Numbered from the stretch's first letter, positions 10,513 to 24,031 are shown. The stretch is 42,451 nucleotides of DNA from Saccoglossus kowalevskii (GCF_000003605.2 NW_003139318.1:381048-423498); one strand, 5' to 3'. Notes: generated by a model not told the origin, from the letters alone. Made by a program: numbers and translations.

Positions 10513-13500
10513 ATGACTTGTTTCACGAACCCACCACAGACGTACGCCCAACCCCCAGATGGTGGATGGGGGTGGATTGTGGTTTGTAGTAGTCTGTTAA
10601 TTCGTATGCTGACATTGGGAGTCTTTGCACATACCGGTGTACTCATCGTTGCACTGAAATCAACTATGGTTAACAATTCTGTCGGGGAGATTGTTTTAGT
10701 CACCTCTTTGTATTTCGGATTTATGTTTTTCACAGGTATGTATACATTATATATGTTATTTCTATTGGAGTGATTTAGGGTAATTTTAAACACTTACACC
10801 ATTTACTTTTACAAATTTTTACTTTTAGTTGAATAAACCATATACTACTTCGACAGGTCCAATTGGTATTTATTTAAATGACAGATATGGCACAAGGCCT
10901 ACTATGCTTATTGGCGCTACTTTATCAACTATTGGGTTGTTGCTGAGTTCCTTTGCTTTCAATATGTATTATCTGTACATATCATATGGTGCCATAACAG
11001 GTAGAGAATGTCAGTGTTATTGTCATCAATTATTCAATTGTTATAATATTTACTGAAATATGTTGCAGTTTACAGTAAGTGTATTAGTTATCAATGTCAT
11101 TGCATTTCAATCCGTGATTACTGTCAATTGATGAAATTCGGTACTTGCGTTTCTGACATGCAATGGTTTAGCACCTGAGATATTAATTCACGGTTTGTAA
11201 CTGTTCTTATACAGATACATCATAACGCATATCTGTCTATCTACACATTCAGGTATTGGTAATGGTTTTTTGCTAGCCACAAGTTTGCCGATTCTGTCGA
11301 AATACTTTGACAAACATTTTGCAACTGCAACTGGGATTGCCTGTATTGGAAGTGGGCTTGCCTTTTTTATTTTTCCTCCGATGACTCAGTTTTTTGTTAG
11401 TAAATACGGTTGGCGCGGATCGTTTATAATTTTATCTGCAATCAACGCCAATACTTTTGCATGTGCTGCTGTTATGCGTCCAATCATTGTTACAAGTCAA
11501 GAACAAGAAAAGAAAAACACGGACAAGACATGTGATGGCCGTTTTAAAAGAATTGTTCAATGCCTTGGATTTCGACTGTTGTGTACGAACCTAAATTTTG
11601 CCTTGATAATATTGGGCATGTTTGCAGCAAACATAAGTTTTTTAATTTTACTCTCACTCACCGTTCCTTATGCAGTTGATAATGGAACCCAAGAACTGAA
11701 AGCAGCATTTCTAGTAACAGCAGTAGGTATTGCCAGCCTCTCAACCAGACTTGTTCAAGGATGGATTGTGGATAAGGCCTATATACGACCAATCTGCATT
11801 CTGCCGATCCTTATGCTTACTACGGGAATTGCGCAACTAACAATTGCATCAACAACCATGTTGCCTGTGTTGATTGTTGCGTGTGTCTTTATTGGAGCTT
11901 GTGATGGTATATACGTTCCTGTACATTATGTTTGTATGAAAATAATGGCAGGAGTAACAAATTATTCACATGCAAATTCAATGACGTTATTAGTAATCGG
12001 ACTTGCGGGAGTTCTAGGTTCACAGTTTGGGGGTAAGATATGTTTTGTTTTCACTCTATCGAAATTAAACACGCAATACACTTTCTCTATTTCATTAATT
12101 TTATTCTGTAATAATTTTTACCTTGCCCGTATCATCAAAGATGAAGGGCAAATGTAAGGGGAAAATATAAGTGAGCGTCGATGTTGTTGTCGTCGGTGTC
12201 GTCGTTGTTAATAATTGTTAATGTGTACGATAACTTGAGTAATTATACTTTGAACTGTATCAACTTAGTCACCTTATTCATCGGTATAAAATATTCCCTT
12301 AGTATGAACGACAGGTGTCCTGTGTGAAAATATCATGCAACGTTTGAGAAAAGGTTGGTCAAAATCTGATAAAGTTATTTGGCCGTTTCTACTTGACTGA
12401 TTACTGGTGATAAACAATAAAAGGTTCCTGGTTCAAGAGGGAATATGCATTGCTGTATGTGTTCAATGAAGTAAATCGTTTATCCTGTAATCAATATCAT
12501 TGGCAATGTATCTCCTGAATCCCATGGGAATACTACACTGGGTTTCATTCCACTCTTGGAGAGAATTGTTACACAGTGCAATACACATTTGCAAACATAC
12601 CAATAAAATACAATGTTATCTTAACAGAAATCAAGATGTCAGGTATAAGCACTCTGAATAATCTCCCGAGTACCAAACTTTTGATCGAGATCTAATCGAG
12701 TACAAATTATGTCTGTTTAGTCCAAAGTTATAAACCACTATATAACAGGCAAAATGTTGAATCCACATTTTGGAAGAAAATATGCACTCAAAAAAATGGA
12801 AACAGTATTTTACATACAGTTCACGTGACAATGAAATGGTTGTTGTTATAACAACAAATTTCTTTGTCAAAGTAAAGAACTTAATGCTAGTTATTGGAAC
12901 ACAATTCTAGAGCTTTTACAATATTAATTTAAAACACACTTCAAAACGTCAATCAAACGTCTCAATTATACATAGTTTGCATTCGATGTTGGCAATTTTA
13001 TTCATGATATTGTAAAGAAATAATTAAAATATTGCTGCCATATTTTGTTATTCACTTGATGCGGTTCTCAAATTATTCCCCAAAATTTAAACATCTATTA
13101 TTTTTCCCCATGCATCTAGTATGTCAAATATGTGAGTGGTGTTTTTTGGTTTTCTGGTTAATAAACAAATTTGATATATATTACTTGTACAGTATTTTGC
13201 TTGATTTCATTGGATTTTTACTTTTAATTCCTGCCCTTGCAATATATCTTCAGCATCAATAGTTCCTATAGTCAGTTGAATTTATGTACAACAAGCTTAG
13301 CCAATAGTTACTTTGCAATCCAACCGCTCGTTCTATTCATTGTTGAGTGAGGAGCCATTTACTAGTGGAAAGGATCTTTTGAATAAATCAGAATTCTGAT
13401 ATTTATGTAATTATTTTTTGTAATTGTGAACCAAATTTCACCCAGGCCTTATGCGTTAATCAACCTACGTTAAAACCTAGGAAATAAGTTTGTGGGTTTG

Positions 13501-13717
13501 ATTGATCATGTTTAGTTTACTAATAATGTATTAAAGAAAGCCGTATTGTTTTTCTCTCTCAACAGGTTGGATATATGATAACACGGGCAGTTTTAGGATA
13601 GCATTTTATCTCTGCGCCATATGCAATCTTGTGGCGGCTTTGCTGTACTGTATTGCCGCTTTCAGGGAACACAGAAAGGAATCACAAGCAGATGAAACAA
13701 TGAAAGTCGATACCTGA
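10513..13717 (+). CDS. SLC16/monocarboxylate transporter-like, copy B
   Basis: Four exons: 10513-10735, 10857-11000, 11253-12032, 13566-13717. Introns are GT-AG, phase 1 (121, 252 and 1533 bp), giving 432 aa and no stops. It has PDGGWGW at 15-21 and the YFDKHFATATG motif after exon 2. TM1 differs most among the copies (SSLLIRMLTLGVFAHTG), but the intramembrane Arg31 is kept. Exon 3 resembles copy D (FAANISF, YAVDNG, LSTRLVQGW, MKIM). Exon 4, ending REHRKESQADETMKVDT, resembles copy A. An in-frame ATG 30 bp upstream would add residues, but it crosses the conserved ACAG splice-site-like sequence, so the shared MTCFTNP start is preferred. It lies head-to-tail with A and converges on C; likely an integral plasma- or organelle-membrane carrier of unknown substrate. 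Confidence 0.92.
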
Positions 13718-14445
13718 CTCTGCAACCGGAATATCATTAGTTTGCGGTTCGACATATGAGTCATAATTTTGCTGCAAAGATATTCATATTCCCAGATTTG
13801 CAAAATCGCAATTTCAAGTTACTGTCATGGGTTTTAAAGTTGTTCTTAACATGGATAGATTTACAGTGATTACGGTGATTGACATTAAGTCAAATGTAAT
13901 TTGTAGATGTTTTGATTACATTCAAATATATATATATATATACATATACAGATTATTGAACTCTCTAACGCACACAATTTACTGTGGTGCAGGGAGATCG
14001 TGGGATAGAAATTTCCGTTTTTGGTTTATATGCACTTCTATTGGAGATGTGCTTCTAATAGTGCAAATACAGAATATTATAAATGATAGTTATTTTTATT
14101 AAATATTTTATTTAAAAAAAATAAGAACATTACATCACTGCAACATTTGAAACAATTGCAGGTGCAACTAAAATCCTATGTATGACTTTTCCCATAGATA
14201 AGCAAAGGAAGTATATTTGTATTGACGTTTTATTTTATTTCTTGTCACAAATTGACCTTTCCGACACAAAATTAAGCTTTTTTCTCATACTGGCGACCCG
14301 GGTAATTGAATTTATTCTAATTAAACTTTTCTTACATTTATTCACAATTGTCTGGATGCTGTACACGAACATCATTGTTGTATTTCAGTGTACATTTATT
14401 AATTGACTGAAACATTTGTGATTACTTTGTTGATTGATGGACTCT
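13718..14445 (+). other. 3' UTR / 3' flank of copy B
   Basis: Matches the A 3' flank through several blocks (TTACATCA..GCAACATTTGAAA, GGTGCAACTAAAATCCTA, CAGTGTACATTTATTAATTG). The match ends at about 14445, close to a perfect 14-bp palindrome CCTACAATTGTAGG (14462-14475). A short (AT)n lies at 13925-13945. No clear AATAAA was found close by. Confidence 0.45.
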
Positions 14446-14479
14446 TGCCCTAGAAGAGTATCCTACAATTGTAGGTATC

Positions 14480-17110
14480 CTACAATATTTGTGTAATCCC
14501 TACTCTCTCCTGGTCCAAGATCATGAAAGGCTGCATACTCGTTTAAATAATCAGTATTCCACCGTGAAAATGTGCGAAGAAAATGAAACATATTCAGAGA
14601 ACTGATTTTTGGTCTTTGACATTTAATATTCTGGTGGGCTCTGGTAAACATTTGATACAAATTCACTATATATTTCATATAATACCTTTGTTGCAGCGTC
14701 AAAACCCCGTGGTCACAGTATGCATACAATAAATGTGTTTGTCGATTGCGGTAAAAATATATTATCATCCATCAATCACTACGTCAAAAGTCGTTAATAC
14801 TCTGTATACACCTTCTAACTGATTGGGAAAAGATTGAGAAATTGGAGAATGATTTTTTGAAGGGGAAATTATATTGACCATAGTGCATAACACGTCAATT
14901 AAATCAGTGAGTGCATAAGTAGCTAACACCACGGGATGTTGGGAAATTGTTTCTCTACGCCTTTGTAACACCCATCTACCCCGTAGAGTTTCCTACACAT
15001 ATTTTCTTAGTTAGAGCGGAACATGTACCATCACGTAGATGGGGCTCTACTCATATGAATCATTTAAAATATTCCCCATATTTAAATATTTAAATAAACA
15101 AATACACGCGGAAACAAAATTTAATTCTTATCACCATTAAATCAATCAATCCAAACAAATTCAGCTAAATCGAGCAGATACAATTAATGTTGATCATCTA
15201 TCATCAAATAACCTCAAAATAGAGATTATGAAAAATTAGCATATTAATCGTTTGAGTGCCTCTCCATGGTTTATCCACCTGGATGATTGTTTCATACTAC
15301 TCTCATAATTCTGCTTGTAAGGGGAGTACTTGTGTAGTGTGTGCTATATGCTTTATTATCATTTCAATGTTGACTGAATTAATGAAAGGGTAATATTTTA
15401 TAGTTAAAATTCTGTATGTCAGTTCTGTCTGCATTATGATAAATGAATATGACCCCACCTAGTCCTAGTAATAAGGTAAATCATACAGAGAAACAGTACA
15501 CGTGCAGCTGTGTAACTATGCTTGTGGGTGTAATTTAATTCTTGTGCCTAATTTATGTCAACCATCCGAATATTGCACTCGACTCGTAAATATCAAAGTT
15601 TTCAGAAATGATGCATATACTCAAAAATTTTTACAAATGAAATTAAAATTACTTGACTAAATTTTATGTACAGTCAATTTGAATATTAATCATTACCTTA
15701 AGTTGGAGATGCAGGTTTGTGGGCACTTGGGAGTGATTTTTTTTTCAAACAGTCATGATTATAGACTGTTAAAATTGTGTAGAATTGTGTATAGTGGAAC
15801 ATACTCAAAAGACGTTTTCAAAATATAGATGACAGGTGCAAACATTCTCTCTTTTGAATGTTTAGCAAGATTTAGCAAGGCTGTGCATAAATAATAAAAA
15901 AGAAACATGGTGAACAAAAGAAATGACGGGATCTCCATATTATGCACAATATTTAAGTTTGTACAAAACGATAATACATTTAAATTTGGAACTGTTACAT
16001 CCATTTCAATTATGAGCATTAGCAAACGTCTTACTGAGTGAATTGTTATGCAAATTAGCAATTATCTCAGCTTCTTTTTAGTGCAAATCCCAGAAATAGC
16101 TCCTAGACAATTTTACCTATTATTTTAAATTTTTCACAAATGATTGACAATGTGTTTATCTTCAAAACGCCGTCGGGGCATTGTTTTTGGTTGAACCGTG
16201 TTACAACAATCGTACAGACAACTAGTCTGGGTGTTAATTTATGCATAAACTTGGAGTAGTGAAATTTGAGCTGCTGCCCTGCAAAATTGACAACTTGTAG
16301 ACAGTTTTCAAGACGGAACTTTCTTCATAGTAAACAGATGTACCCGTAAACCAATTTTGACAGGAAACAGAAGCATGGTTTAGAAGAAAATTCATACAAC
16401 AAGCTTTCCGAAAACATATAGTTTTGTGGACAAGGGAGGTCATCTTGGTTTCCTAATTAACTGATTAAAATACCTGTCAGGTAAACTGCATTTCTACCTT
16501 AAGCAATTTTAACCACGAACAATTAGAACATAGATTGGACCCATAATCGCTCTAATTATCGGATATTATATGATTCCTCTAAAAATGTCCACTATTTCAG
16601 TTGTAACAATAAAACGTCAAACTAAATAGTATGGCTAGGTTATTCAGACTAGTTATAGAAGTTTAATTATTCTTCATGATATCTGTGTACATTTGAAAAT
16701 AGTTGAAATTCGTTTACCATTTAGTTTACCATTCGAATTGATGGGGTGGCTGGAATATTTTTTGACATAAAGGTTGTTTAAGAACTGCTAGGTAAGGTAA
16801 TCAGTAACAAAAACATTTCCATACAAAGCCTTAGTTATTACTGAGGCCAGATTAAACGTACTAATAATTAAGTAAAATTGTTTATACATGATTTTCTAAA
16901 AATCAATCTGTCTATGATTATTATTATTAGAGAATGAGAATTCCAAATATGGAATGATTACGCGCGTAAGCGTCCTTTATGATAAAAACAAACATGACTG
17001 CCATCAGGGTAGGACTGGACTCCACACAGAGAAGTTCGCTGATTCTGTTCTAAACATTTTGGATTTCGGCATTCCGATGATGTGTCCTTGGAAGGAAAAG
17101 ATGTATACTT
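14480..17110. other. Intergenic between B and C, no gene seen
   Basis: AT-rich sequence. The longest frames (14463-14768 and 14765-14971 on the - strand, 15759-16061 on the - strand) show no family motif, paralogous copy or splice pattern that would support a gene. Confidence 0.4.
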
Positions 17111-17112
17111 AT

Positions 17113-17232
17113 ATTACGAGGATACTCCAAAGTATGCACAAAGACAGTGCACCGTCGCATCGACCTCCGCTGTGCATCGGTCGATCCTCCTGATGTACTG
17201 TCTTTGTGCATACTTTGAGGTATCCTCGTAAT
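17113..17232. repeat. Long stem-loop (36-bp arms)
   Basis: Arms 17113-17148 and 17197-17232 are complementary over 36 bp except for the central CTCC/GAGG offset. The 48-bp loop contains its own 7-bp stem (ATCGACC at 17160, GGTCGAT at 17179). It could be a foldback element or the footprint of one. No target-site duplication was identified. Confidence 0.7.
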
Positions 17233-17383
17233 GATCTCATAGTATTACATTTACTATTTATTTGTTACAATAATGTATTAAATTATGTATATGGAGCCGA
17301 CGGTTTGTTCGAGATTAAAAATAGGTTACCATTGACAACTTGTATATTTAGCAATGTGCAATAACTAGATATCTGCGTCTTCA

Positions 17384-18600
17384 GGGTAGATTGTATTGTG
17401 CTTTTATTGATTTCCAGGAAGCGTTCGACACCACACCATGAACCACAACTTATTTTTTTCAAGCTTACAAATTTAGGGTTTAAAGAGCAAACTATTTTGT
17501 GTAATTTACTCAATTTATTACAATGTAAAATCCTGTATCCTCGCATTGAACACTAACACTCAGGAATTTACATTACTGCGTTGTTTTTAGCAGCACAATC
17601 GCACGTCTACAACGCATTTTAAATAACTCGTATTTTTGTGCTTGAAAATGGAAATTAACAGAAAACTAAAATTATCTTTCGGAAAAGCGGGAGGTTAAAA
17701 AACTCTGAAAAGGGTTTTTTAATGGGTCTAAAATAAGCAAATAAGCCATATTTGTTGTAAAACAGTTCTCGTGAAGTTTGGTTGTCTAGATCCAAATATG
17801 ACCTTTAAAATATTTGATGCTAAACTATTACCAATTAGTACTTACGGCGGTGAAATCTGGGGGTTTAATGATGGCAATGACACAATAATTGTTTGTCATT
17901 TTGTCCTCGGGGTTCCTACATATGCTTCAAATGTAACAGTTCGTGGTGAGCTTGGTCGTTATTCCCTTCGCTCTTGCAGACCTTTTAAAATTGTGAAATA
18001 TCCGCTGACCCATTTATCAATGCCTGAAGTCGTATTGTACATTATTGTTATAAGTATGAACGTGATGAGGCAGAAAAGGGGAAACAATGTTGGGCTTTGA
18101 AAGTTGAGTACATATTATTTTGATTAGGATTAAGGGAAGTTTGGATCAATCAAGGGATCGGTAATGCTTTTGTTTTTATTAATTCGTTATGGTAAAGATG
18201 TTGGGATATGGATATACAAGATTGGCAATCTATTGTTCTATCATCGTCCAAATTAAGTACTTATGCCAAGTTTAAATTCAGTTTTGGCATTGAAATCCTG
18301 TGTCTTGATCAAATGCACCTCAGAAAGTCACAGATTTCTGCTCCTTATCTTAAAATAGAGTCAGGTCGCCACCAAAATATTCCCAGGGAGTTCAGAATTT
18401 GTGATTGTTGTAGGCCTATCCATATAAATTGAGGATGAATACAATTTTTGTCTTATATGCTCTTTCTACAGTGACCTTAGAAGTAAATATATTCTAAAAT
18501 ATTATTATGAACATGCATCCCATTTGAAATTTTCTTTGCTGATTCAATCCAAGAACATAATTGATCTGCGCAATCTCGCAAAATTTATCTTGCAATGAGA
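17384..18600 (+). pseudogene. LINE (non-LTR retrotransposon) relic, RT and C-terminal part
   Basis: The RT palm motif region reads YCAFIDFQEAFD (17394-17429), then after a frameshift FFKLTNLGFKEQTILCNLLN. A gap follows where the catalytic YADD-type motif should be, so it is deleted. From 17771 the C-terminal part reads FDAKLLPISTYGGEIWGF, FVLGVPTYASN and VRGELGRYSLR, then IQDWQSI at 18210, IPREFRICDCCRP at 18380-18420 and, in a shifted frame, SFYSDLRSKYILKYYYEHAS up to a stop near 18596. The order and spacing match the RT-to-C-terminus of LINE ORF2. It has several stops and shifts and is inactive. An AATAAA occurs at about 18757. Confidence 0.8.
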
Positions 18601-18789
18601 AAATAACCAAGCATTTTGTTCTAATTGTGGGCGTTTGTACACTACTAACTTAATTATATATTTATTATATAAATATTTGAGTGCCAGATTTTTTTATGTA
18701 CATCATGTATTTATTGTATGATGTAATATTGTTATGATGTAATTGGCTTTAACATTGAATAAAACAATTTTATATGAAAAGAGTAGTAC

Positions 18790-19214
18790 TTTCTAACAGT
18801 TAACATTACTTGAAATTAATTATTTAAAAATAGTTGTTAAAGATCAAAATCAGCGTAAAAGGGTAAATATTAAGGTATAATATTGAAATTTGTTCTCTTT
18901 ATAACGTGATTATTATGCATAATTATATATGCTACATTAAAACTTATGAATGAAAAGAAAAAGGAGAAATAAAATTTGGTAAACAAAACTTTTTTTGACA
19001 GCACGATCCACATTCCATGATACAGACATTAGATGAACTGTATTTCATGATTGGTAAATCACACAGAAGGATGTTGTCACTAGTGCGCAATCTGTGGTGT
19101 CACAAAACGCTGTCAGAGATCAGTATGACACCGTGGTATATAGTATATACACGCCAAGCAACAATGGCGAGAACGCCTCTGCCCAATTGCCTTCAGTTAA
19201 AATATCTAATATCT
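18790..19214. other. Intergenic, no gene seen
   Basis: AT-rich. Ends where homology between the 3' flanks of C and D begins (about 19215). Confidence 0.35.
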
Positions 19215-20083
19215 TAGGAACATTTTTGTAAGGGTGTGATATGAATCTGAGTGACCTAATCCACGTTATATAATCATATACGACTTATGGTATCACACAC
19301 CAGTCCTATTGAAATTGTACATGTGATCTCATGCATTAATACTATAGGACTTCCAATGTAAATCCATCCATGGCCCGTTCGTTCGTCAGAGTGAATCAAT
19401 AAAATTATAACGAGTAATTCGAAAGTGTATAGTCATTTATTTGTAGGCACATTTTTATCATTTTAAACCTTTTTAAAATCCGTCGAACTAAAAACAAATT
19501 TTCCATCCTATGATCTCCGTGAACCACAGTAAATTGTGCATGTTCGATCCCAGCGTTCAATAATCTGTATAAAAAAGTTCACACTGTATTCGAAACATCT
19601 TTGATGTTTCTCAAGGCCTATCACAGCTTTCCCACAGTTTTCGGGACGTAACTCTGGAGTAACATTCTTGTAAACAGGAAGTGGAGTATTTGAAGAGCTG
19701 TTGATAAATTGACGAATCATAGAAAGCTCATAAACACCAATGAAATATTTGATGTTGTACATAACAAAGGAGTTTAGCACTAAACACTGCACTGGAAGAG
19801 TTGTAAGTTGTAGTTAATATAGCTATGCTACTGGTCAAGTACCACACAAAACTTCATGGAAAATGTTTATGTATTTAATTACATACTATGTGGAAACACA
19901 CTGTTTATTGTTACTTATCCAAGTAATTGTCATATCGGGTAAATATGTTCAAATTAAGAACAAAATCAAAACCTGATGACAGTCACAAATTGTGATTTTG
20001 CAAATCTGGGAATATGAATTTCTCTCGAGCAACAGGATGACCAATATATAGAAGGATGTTCAACCGAACTGTGAAAGCAGGCA
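19215..20083 (-). other. 3' UTR / 3' flank of copy C
   Basis: About 870 bp matching the D 3' flank (31905-32833) along most of its length, and in part the flanks of A and B. An AATAAA on the - strand at 19441-19436 is a possible poly(A) signal. An open frame on the - strand (19792-19508) is only partly preserved in D, where it is broken by an insertion and stops, so it is not taken as a gene. Confidence 0.45.
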
Positions 20084-23000
20084 TCAGTTTTCATTGTTTC
20101 CTATCGTGTGATTTGTTCGGCGCTCCCTGAAAGCGACGATACAGTACACAAAAGCAGCCACAAGATTACATACGGCGCATAGATAAAATACTATCCTAAA
20201 ACTGCCAGTGCTATCATATATCCAACCTGTCGGCATAAAAAAAACAATATGGCATTGTCAGATATATCATTAGGAAAACAAACATTATCAATCGAATATA
20301 TAAAGATCTTTTTCACTAGTAAATGGCACGCTCACTCAACAAAAGTAGCGTGCAACTATTGGCTATGGTGGTTGTACATACCACAGGGAATTGGACAAAC
20401 TTATGTATTTTAATAAATTATTAAATAATAAAATGTTATATAACTTTTCTTTTACCCCCCCCCCCTTCCTGGTATCGATTTCAAGTAATCACTGATCTTT
20501 GTTTATGCCACTCTTTCCTTTATCACAACCTTTGTTACGCGCTAATGTTATATGCAAATATTAACGTGCAATGTAGACACATCCTATTATAGTAAAATAT
20601 CCCAAGGGTTAAAACGCGCCAGGACTGTGGCATAAAAAGTTATATAACATTTTATTATTTAATAATTTATTAAAATACATAAGTTTGTACATACATTCAA
20701 ATTACTATAACAAAATTGATGCTGAAGAAAATATTGGGCGGTCAGGTGCGCAGGAATTAATTTTTGCAAGTCTGCTGTTTCGTTGTCATCAGGACGCAGC
20801 CTGATGTTTGTTGCTTTCTTGATTGGTCAATTATGGATACAATTTGTGTGGTGTGTGGAAGATGTGTTGATTGGTTGTTGGTCTATGAGTTCAGAAACAT
20901 GTAGCTTAAAATGATACGTTTTTAGATCATGAGAACTATAGCCATTGAATAGTATGTCAGAGGAAAAAAGCTATGTTGAACAAAATGTATTAATTAATCC
21001 TGGCAATAGTTCAATTTCTTTTGAAAGCAAGTTGTGCCATCAAATCTATTCGTTGTTATGCTTGTAAGGTAAATTCTTGAAATGTATTAAAGCTTAAATA
21101 TAAGAATATAGATTGTAAACTATGAACAAAAGCGTCCAACAATATATATTGTATTTGGTGCAAAGTATTATTGACACTCACTATCTTAGTTTGGGGTATT
21201 CTTTTTTAAAGTAATAGCCAGGGCTCTTGATATGGTGTATTTTAATGTATTTTGCGTTCATTTGTTAATTTACAATTTTTAGAAGCAGAATTTATGCAAG
21301 TGTATTGTAACAACGGCTTAAGTGACTGTCAATTCTGCCATATCTCCTCTCCACTATTGCTACTGATGCAACTATGCTCATTAGTGATTTTTATGAGATA
21401 ATTACATCTGTAATTGAGTGTTTCAGTATTTTTGTGTACAGTGTGTGTATGCCATTGTGGAGAAAAAATCCATCAAGCGAAATATACTATACAAACTATA
21501 AAGCAAATTAGTCATAAATCTGGTGACTTTGCCCTTTGGCAGACACCATTATTTCATTTATTACAGTAACTATAAATTGGATGATAACTAGACATATTTT
21601 CACGACAGGAATGCACGACCCATACCGTTATGTCACATACTGGCTACTCATGAAAAAATAGATTAAAACAGTTTGTGGGTTGAGACCTCATTGTTGTTGA
21701 GTAATATTGCATATTCGATGTTATTAAAATGTTTAATTTCAGGAAAGAATAGATTCATATTGAGATTCACATTGGCAGTTAGGAATAGGAACAGCAAATT
21801 CGTGTACTTGTGTGTTTAAATTCGATCGTATCTTACCTCCAAACTGTGAGCCTAGAACTCCCGCAACTCCGGTTACTAATAACGTTGTTGAATTTGCAAG
21901 TGAATAATTTGTTACTCCTACCATTACTTTCAAACAGACATAATGTACAGGAAAGTATATGCCATCACAAGCTCCAATAAAGACACACGCAACAATCAAC
22001 ACAGGGAACATGGTTGTTGAAGCAATCGTTAGTTGCGCAATTCCCGTAATAAGCATAATGATCGGCAGAATGCAGATTGGTCGTATATAACCCCTATCAA
22101 CAACCCATCCTTGAACAAGTCTGATTGAGAGGCTGGCAATGCCTACTGCTGTAACTAGAAATGATGCTTTCAGTTCTGGAATTCCAATATCAACTGCATA
22201 GGGCATGATGAGTGAGAGTAAAATTATAAAACTTATGCCTCCCGCAAAGATGCCCAGTATCATCAAAGCAAAATTATGGTTTGTACACAACAGTTGAAAG
22301 CCAAGGCCATGAAGTATTTTTTTAAAACGACCATAATGTATTCTGTCCGTGTTTTTCTTTTCTTGTTCTTGACTAGTCACAATGATTGGACGCATAACAG
22401 CAGCACATGCAAAAGTATTTGCGTTGATTGCGGATAAAATTATAAACGATCCCCGCCAACCGTATTTACTAACAAAAAACTGAGTCATCGGTGGAAAAAT
22501 AAAAAAACCCAGGCCAGTCCCAACACAGGCAATCCCAGTTGCAGAAGCAAAATGTTTGTCAAAGTATTTTGACAGAATTGGTAAACTCGTGGCTAGCAAA
22601 AAACCATGACCAGTACCTGTAAGTATTAGAAAAACAAATAAAAGTTATGATTTAAATCAAACCTCCATAAGAACATTTACAAACAGCAAGTAATCCCATT
22701 GGAAAATTGGTATCCTAGGTGCTAAAAATTAACATGACTGAAACGCACGTTCTAATTGAGAGAAATCATGGATTAAAATACAATTATTGTGCAGTGAATG
22801 TGGTACAACAGTTTTGCCTACGCGTCTTTCTACACACATTAATTGTAGACTTGACAGTGTTACATACATGCATTCACTGCAATATATTTAAGTAACGAAA
22901 GAGCGATTTTCTCTAAAATATTATAACAACTGAAATAATCGATGATAATAATAATACAGACAATGCCTACCTGTTATGGCACCATATGATATGTACAGAT

Positions 23001-23448
23001 AATACATATTGAAAGCAAAGGAACTCAGGAACAACCCAATAGTTGATAATGTAGCGCCTATAAGCATAGTAGGCCTTGTACCATATCTGTCATTTAAGTA
23101 AATACCAATTGGACCTGTCAAAATATACCATATGATTGATCTTTATTATACTAAATTGCATGTTATAGTGTGTAAAATTAACCCTAAATCATTCACGAGA
23201 ATTGAAAAATATACTTTATACGTACCTATGAAAAACATAAATCCGAAATACAAAGAGGTGACTAAAACAATCTCACCGACAGAATTGTTGACCATAGTTG
23301 ATTGCATTGCAACGATGAGTACACCGGCATGTGCATAGACTCCCATTGTCAGCATACGAACTGTCAGACTACTACAAATCACAACCCACCCCCATCCACC
23401 ATCTGGGGGTTTGGCGTACGTCTGTACTGGGTTCGTGAAACAAGTCAT
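20084..23448 (-). CDS. SLC16/monocarboxylate transporter-like, copy C
   Basis: Four exons on the - strand: 23448-23226, 23114-22971, 22616-21837, 20226-20084. Introns are GT-AG, phase 1 (111, 354 and 1610 bp), giving 429 aa with no internal stop. The protein starts MTCFTNPVQTYAKPPDGGWGW and keeps Arg31 in TM1 (LTVRMLTMGVYAHAG). Exon 3 shares FAGGIS, YAVDIG, SIRLVQGW and CLKVM with copy A, but exon 4 ends RERRTNHTIGNNEN like copy D. One change unique to C is WVVDRGYIRP instead of WIVDKAYIRP after TM8. Intron 3 carries an inverted-repeat element that D lacks. Convergent with B, head-to-tail with D. Function as a solute carrier is inferred from the family. Confidence 0.92.
20374..20694. mobile_element. 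Inverted-repeat (MITE-like) element with target-site duplication
   Basis: An insertion (20382-20686) in intron 3 of copy C, flanked by GTACATAC direct repeats at 20374-20381 and 20687-20694. Its arms 20397-20448 and 20635-20686 are perfectly complementary over 52 bp; the left end has 13 extra bases (starting CACAGGG). The inside has an 11-C run (20455-20465) and no coding capacity. Copy D has the uninterrupted site GTTGTACATACATTCAAATT. An 8-bp duplication fits hAT-type transposases, which would have to act in trans. Confidence 0.85.
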
Positions 23449-23740
23449 TTTCTTACTGTGGTATAAAAAGCATACAATAAGTATTTTTTTTTTCATGTAC
23501 AAAGAACGCACGTCTCCAGTCGCATGTCATCTTCAGATGCACTATGGTGATACAAGTCATGACGTGAGGTGGACACTTCTAGAATCGGATATAGAGATTT
23601 GTCAACGATTTCTATCTATACAACATACACAACCATACACAGACAACTAGTTAGGTAATAACTGTGAACATCAAGTCGTACACAGTGCGGCGCCATGAAG
23701 GTAATATTTGGTCAACAAACTTATGATGCGAGATGCAACA
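23449..23740 (-). promoter_or_regulatory. Promoter-proximal/5' UTR block of copy C
   Basis: Read on the - strand it shares the ATAGAAATCGTTGACAAATC block, GTGTCCACCTCACGTCATGA and ACCATAGTGCATCTGAAGATGA (23549-23527) with B and D, and ends in CCACAGTAAGAAA before the ATG. Confidence 0.5.
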
Positions 23741-24031
23741 TTTTCCAAATGCAAAATTTTGTGAGATTTTTTGTCTCGGCAAGTTGTGTTATGACTTCTT
23801 CTTTTTAACTTCTTTTTAGGTTTTATAACAAGTAAAAATGCAATAATTACAGCTATTTATAGCCTAGATGGAATGAAATGTAGTACAATTTTAAGTACTT
23901 GGCTGAGCTACGTTTTTTAATATATTTATTATGTACATTTTCTTGGTATTTATTCTTATTTTTCTGTAATTTTGGTGATTTCTATATGAGCTAGTTCTCG
24001 AAATAAAGTATAATAAAAATAAAAAAAAAAT

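Noticed and set aside
14463-14971. Two adjoining frames on the - strand (101 and 68 codons)
   Set aside because: Different frames, no recognisable motif, no splice sites or paralogues; chance frames in AT-rich DNA are more likely.
19508-19792. 94-codon frame in the C 3' flank
   Set aside because: The matching D region is broken by an insertion and stops, so it behaves like untranslated sequence.
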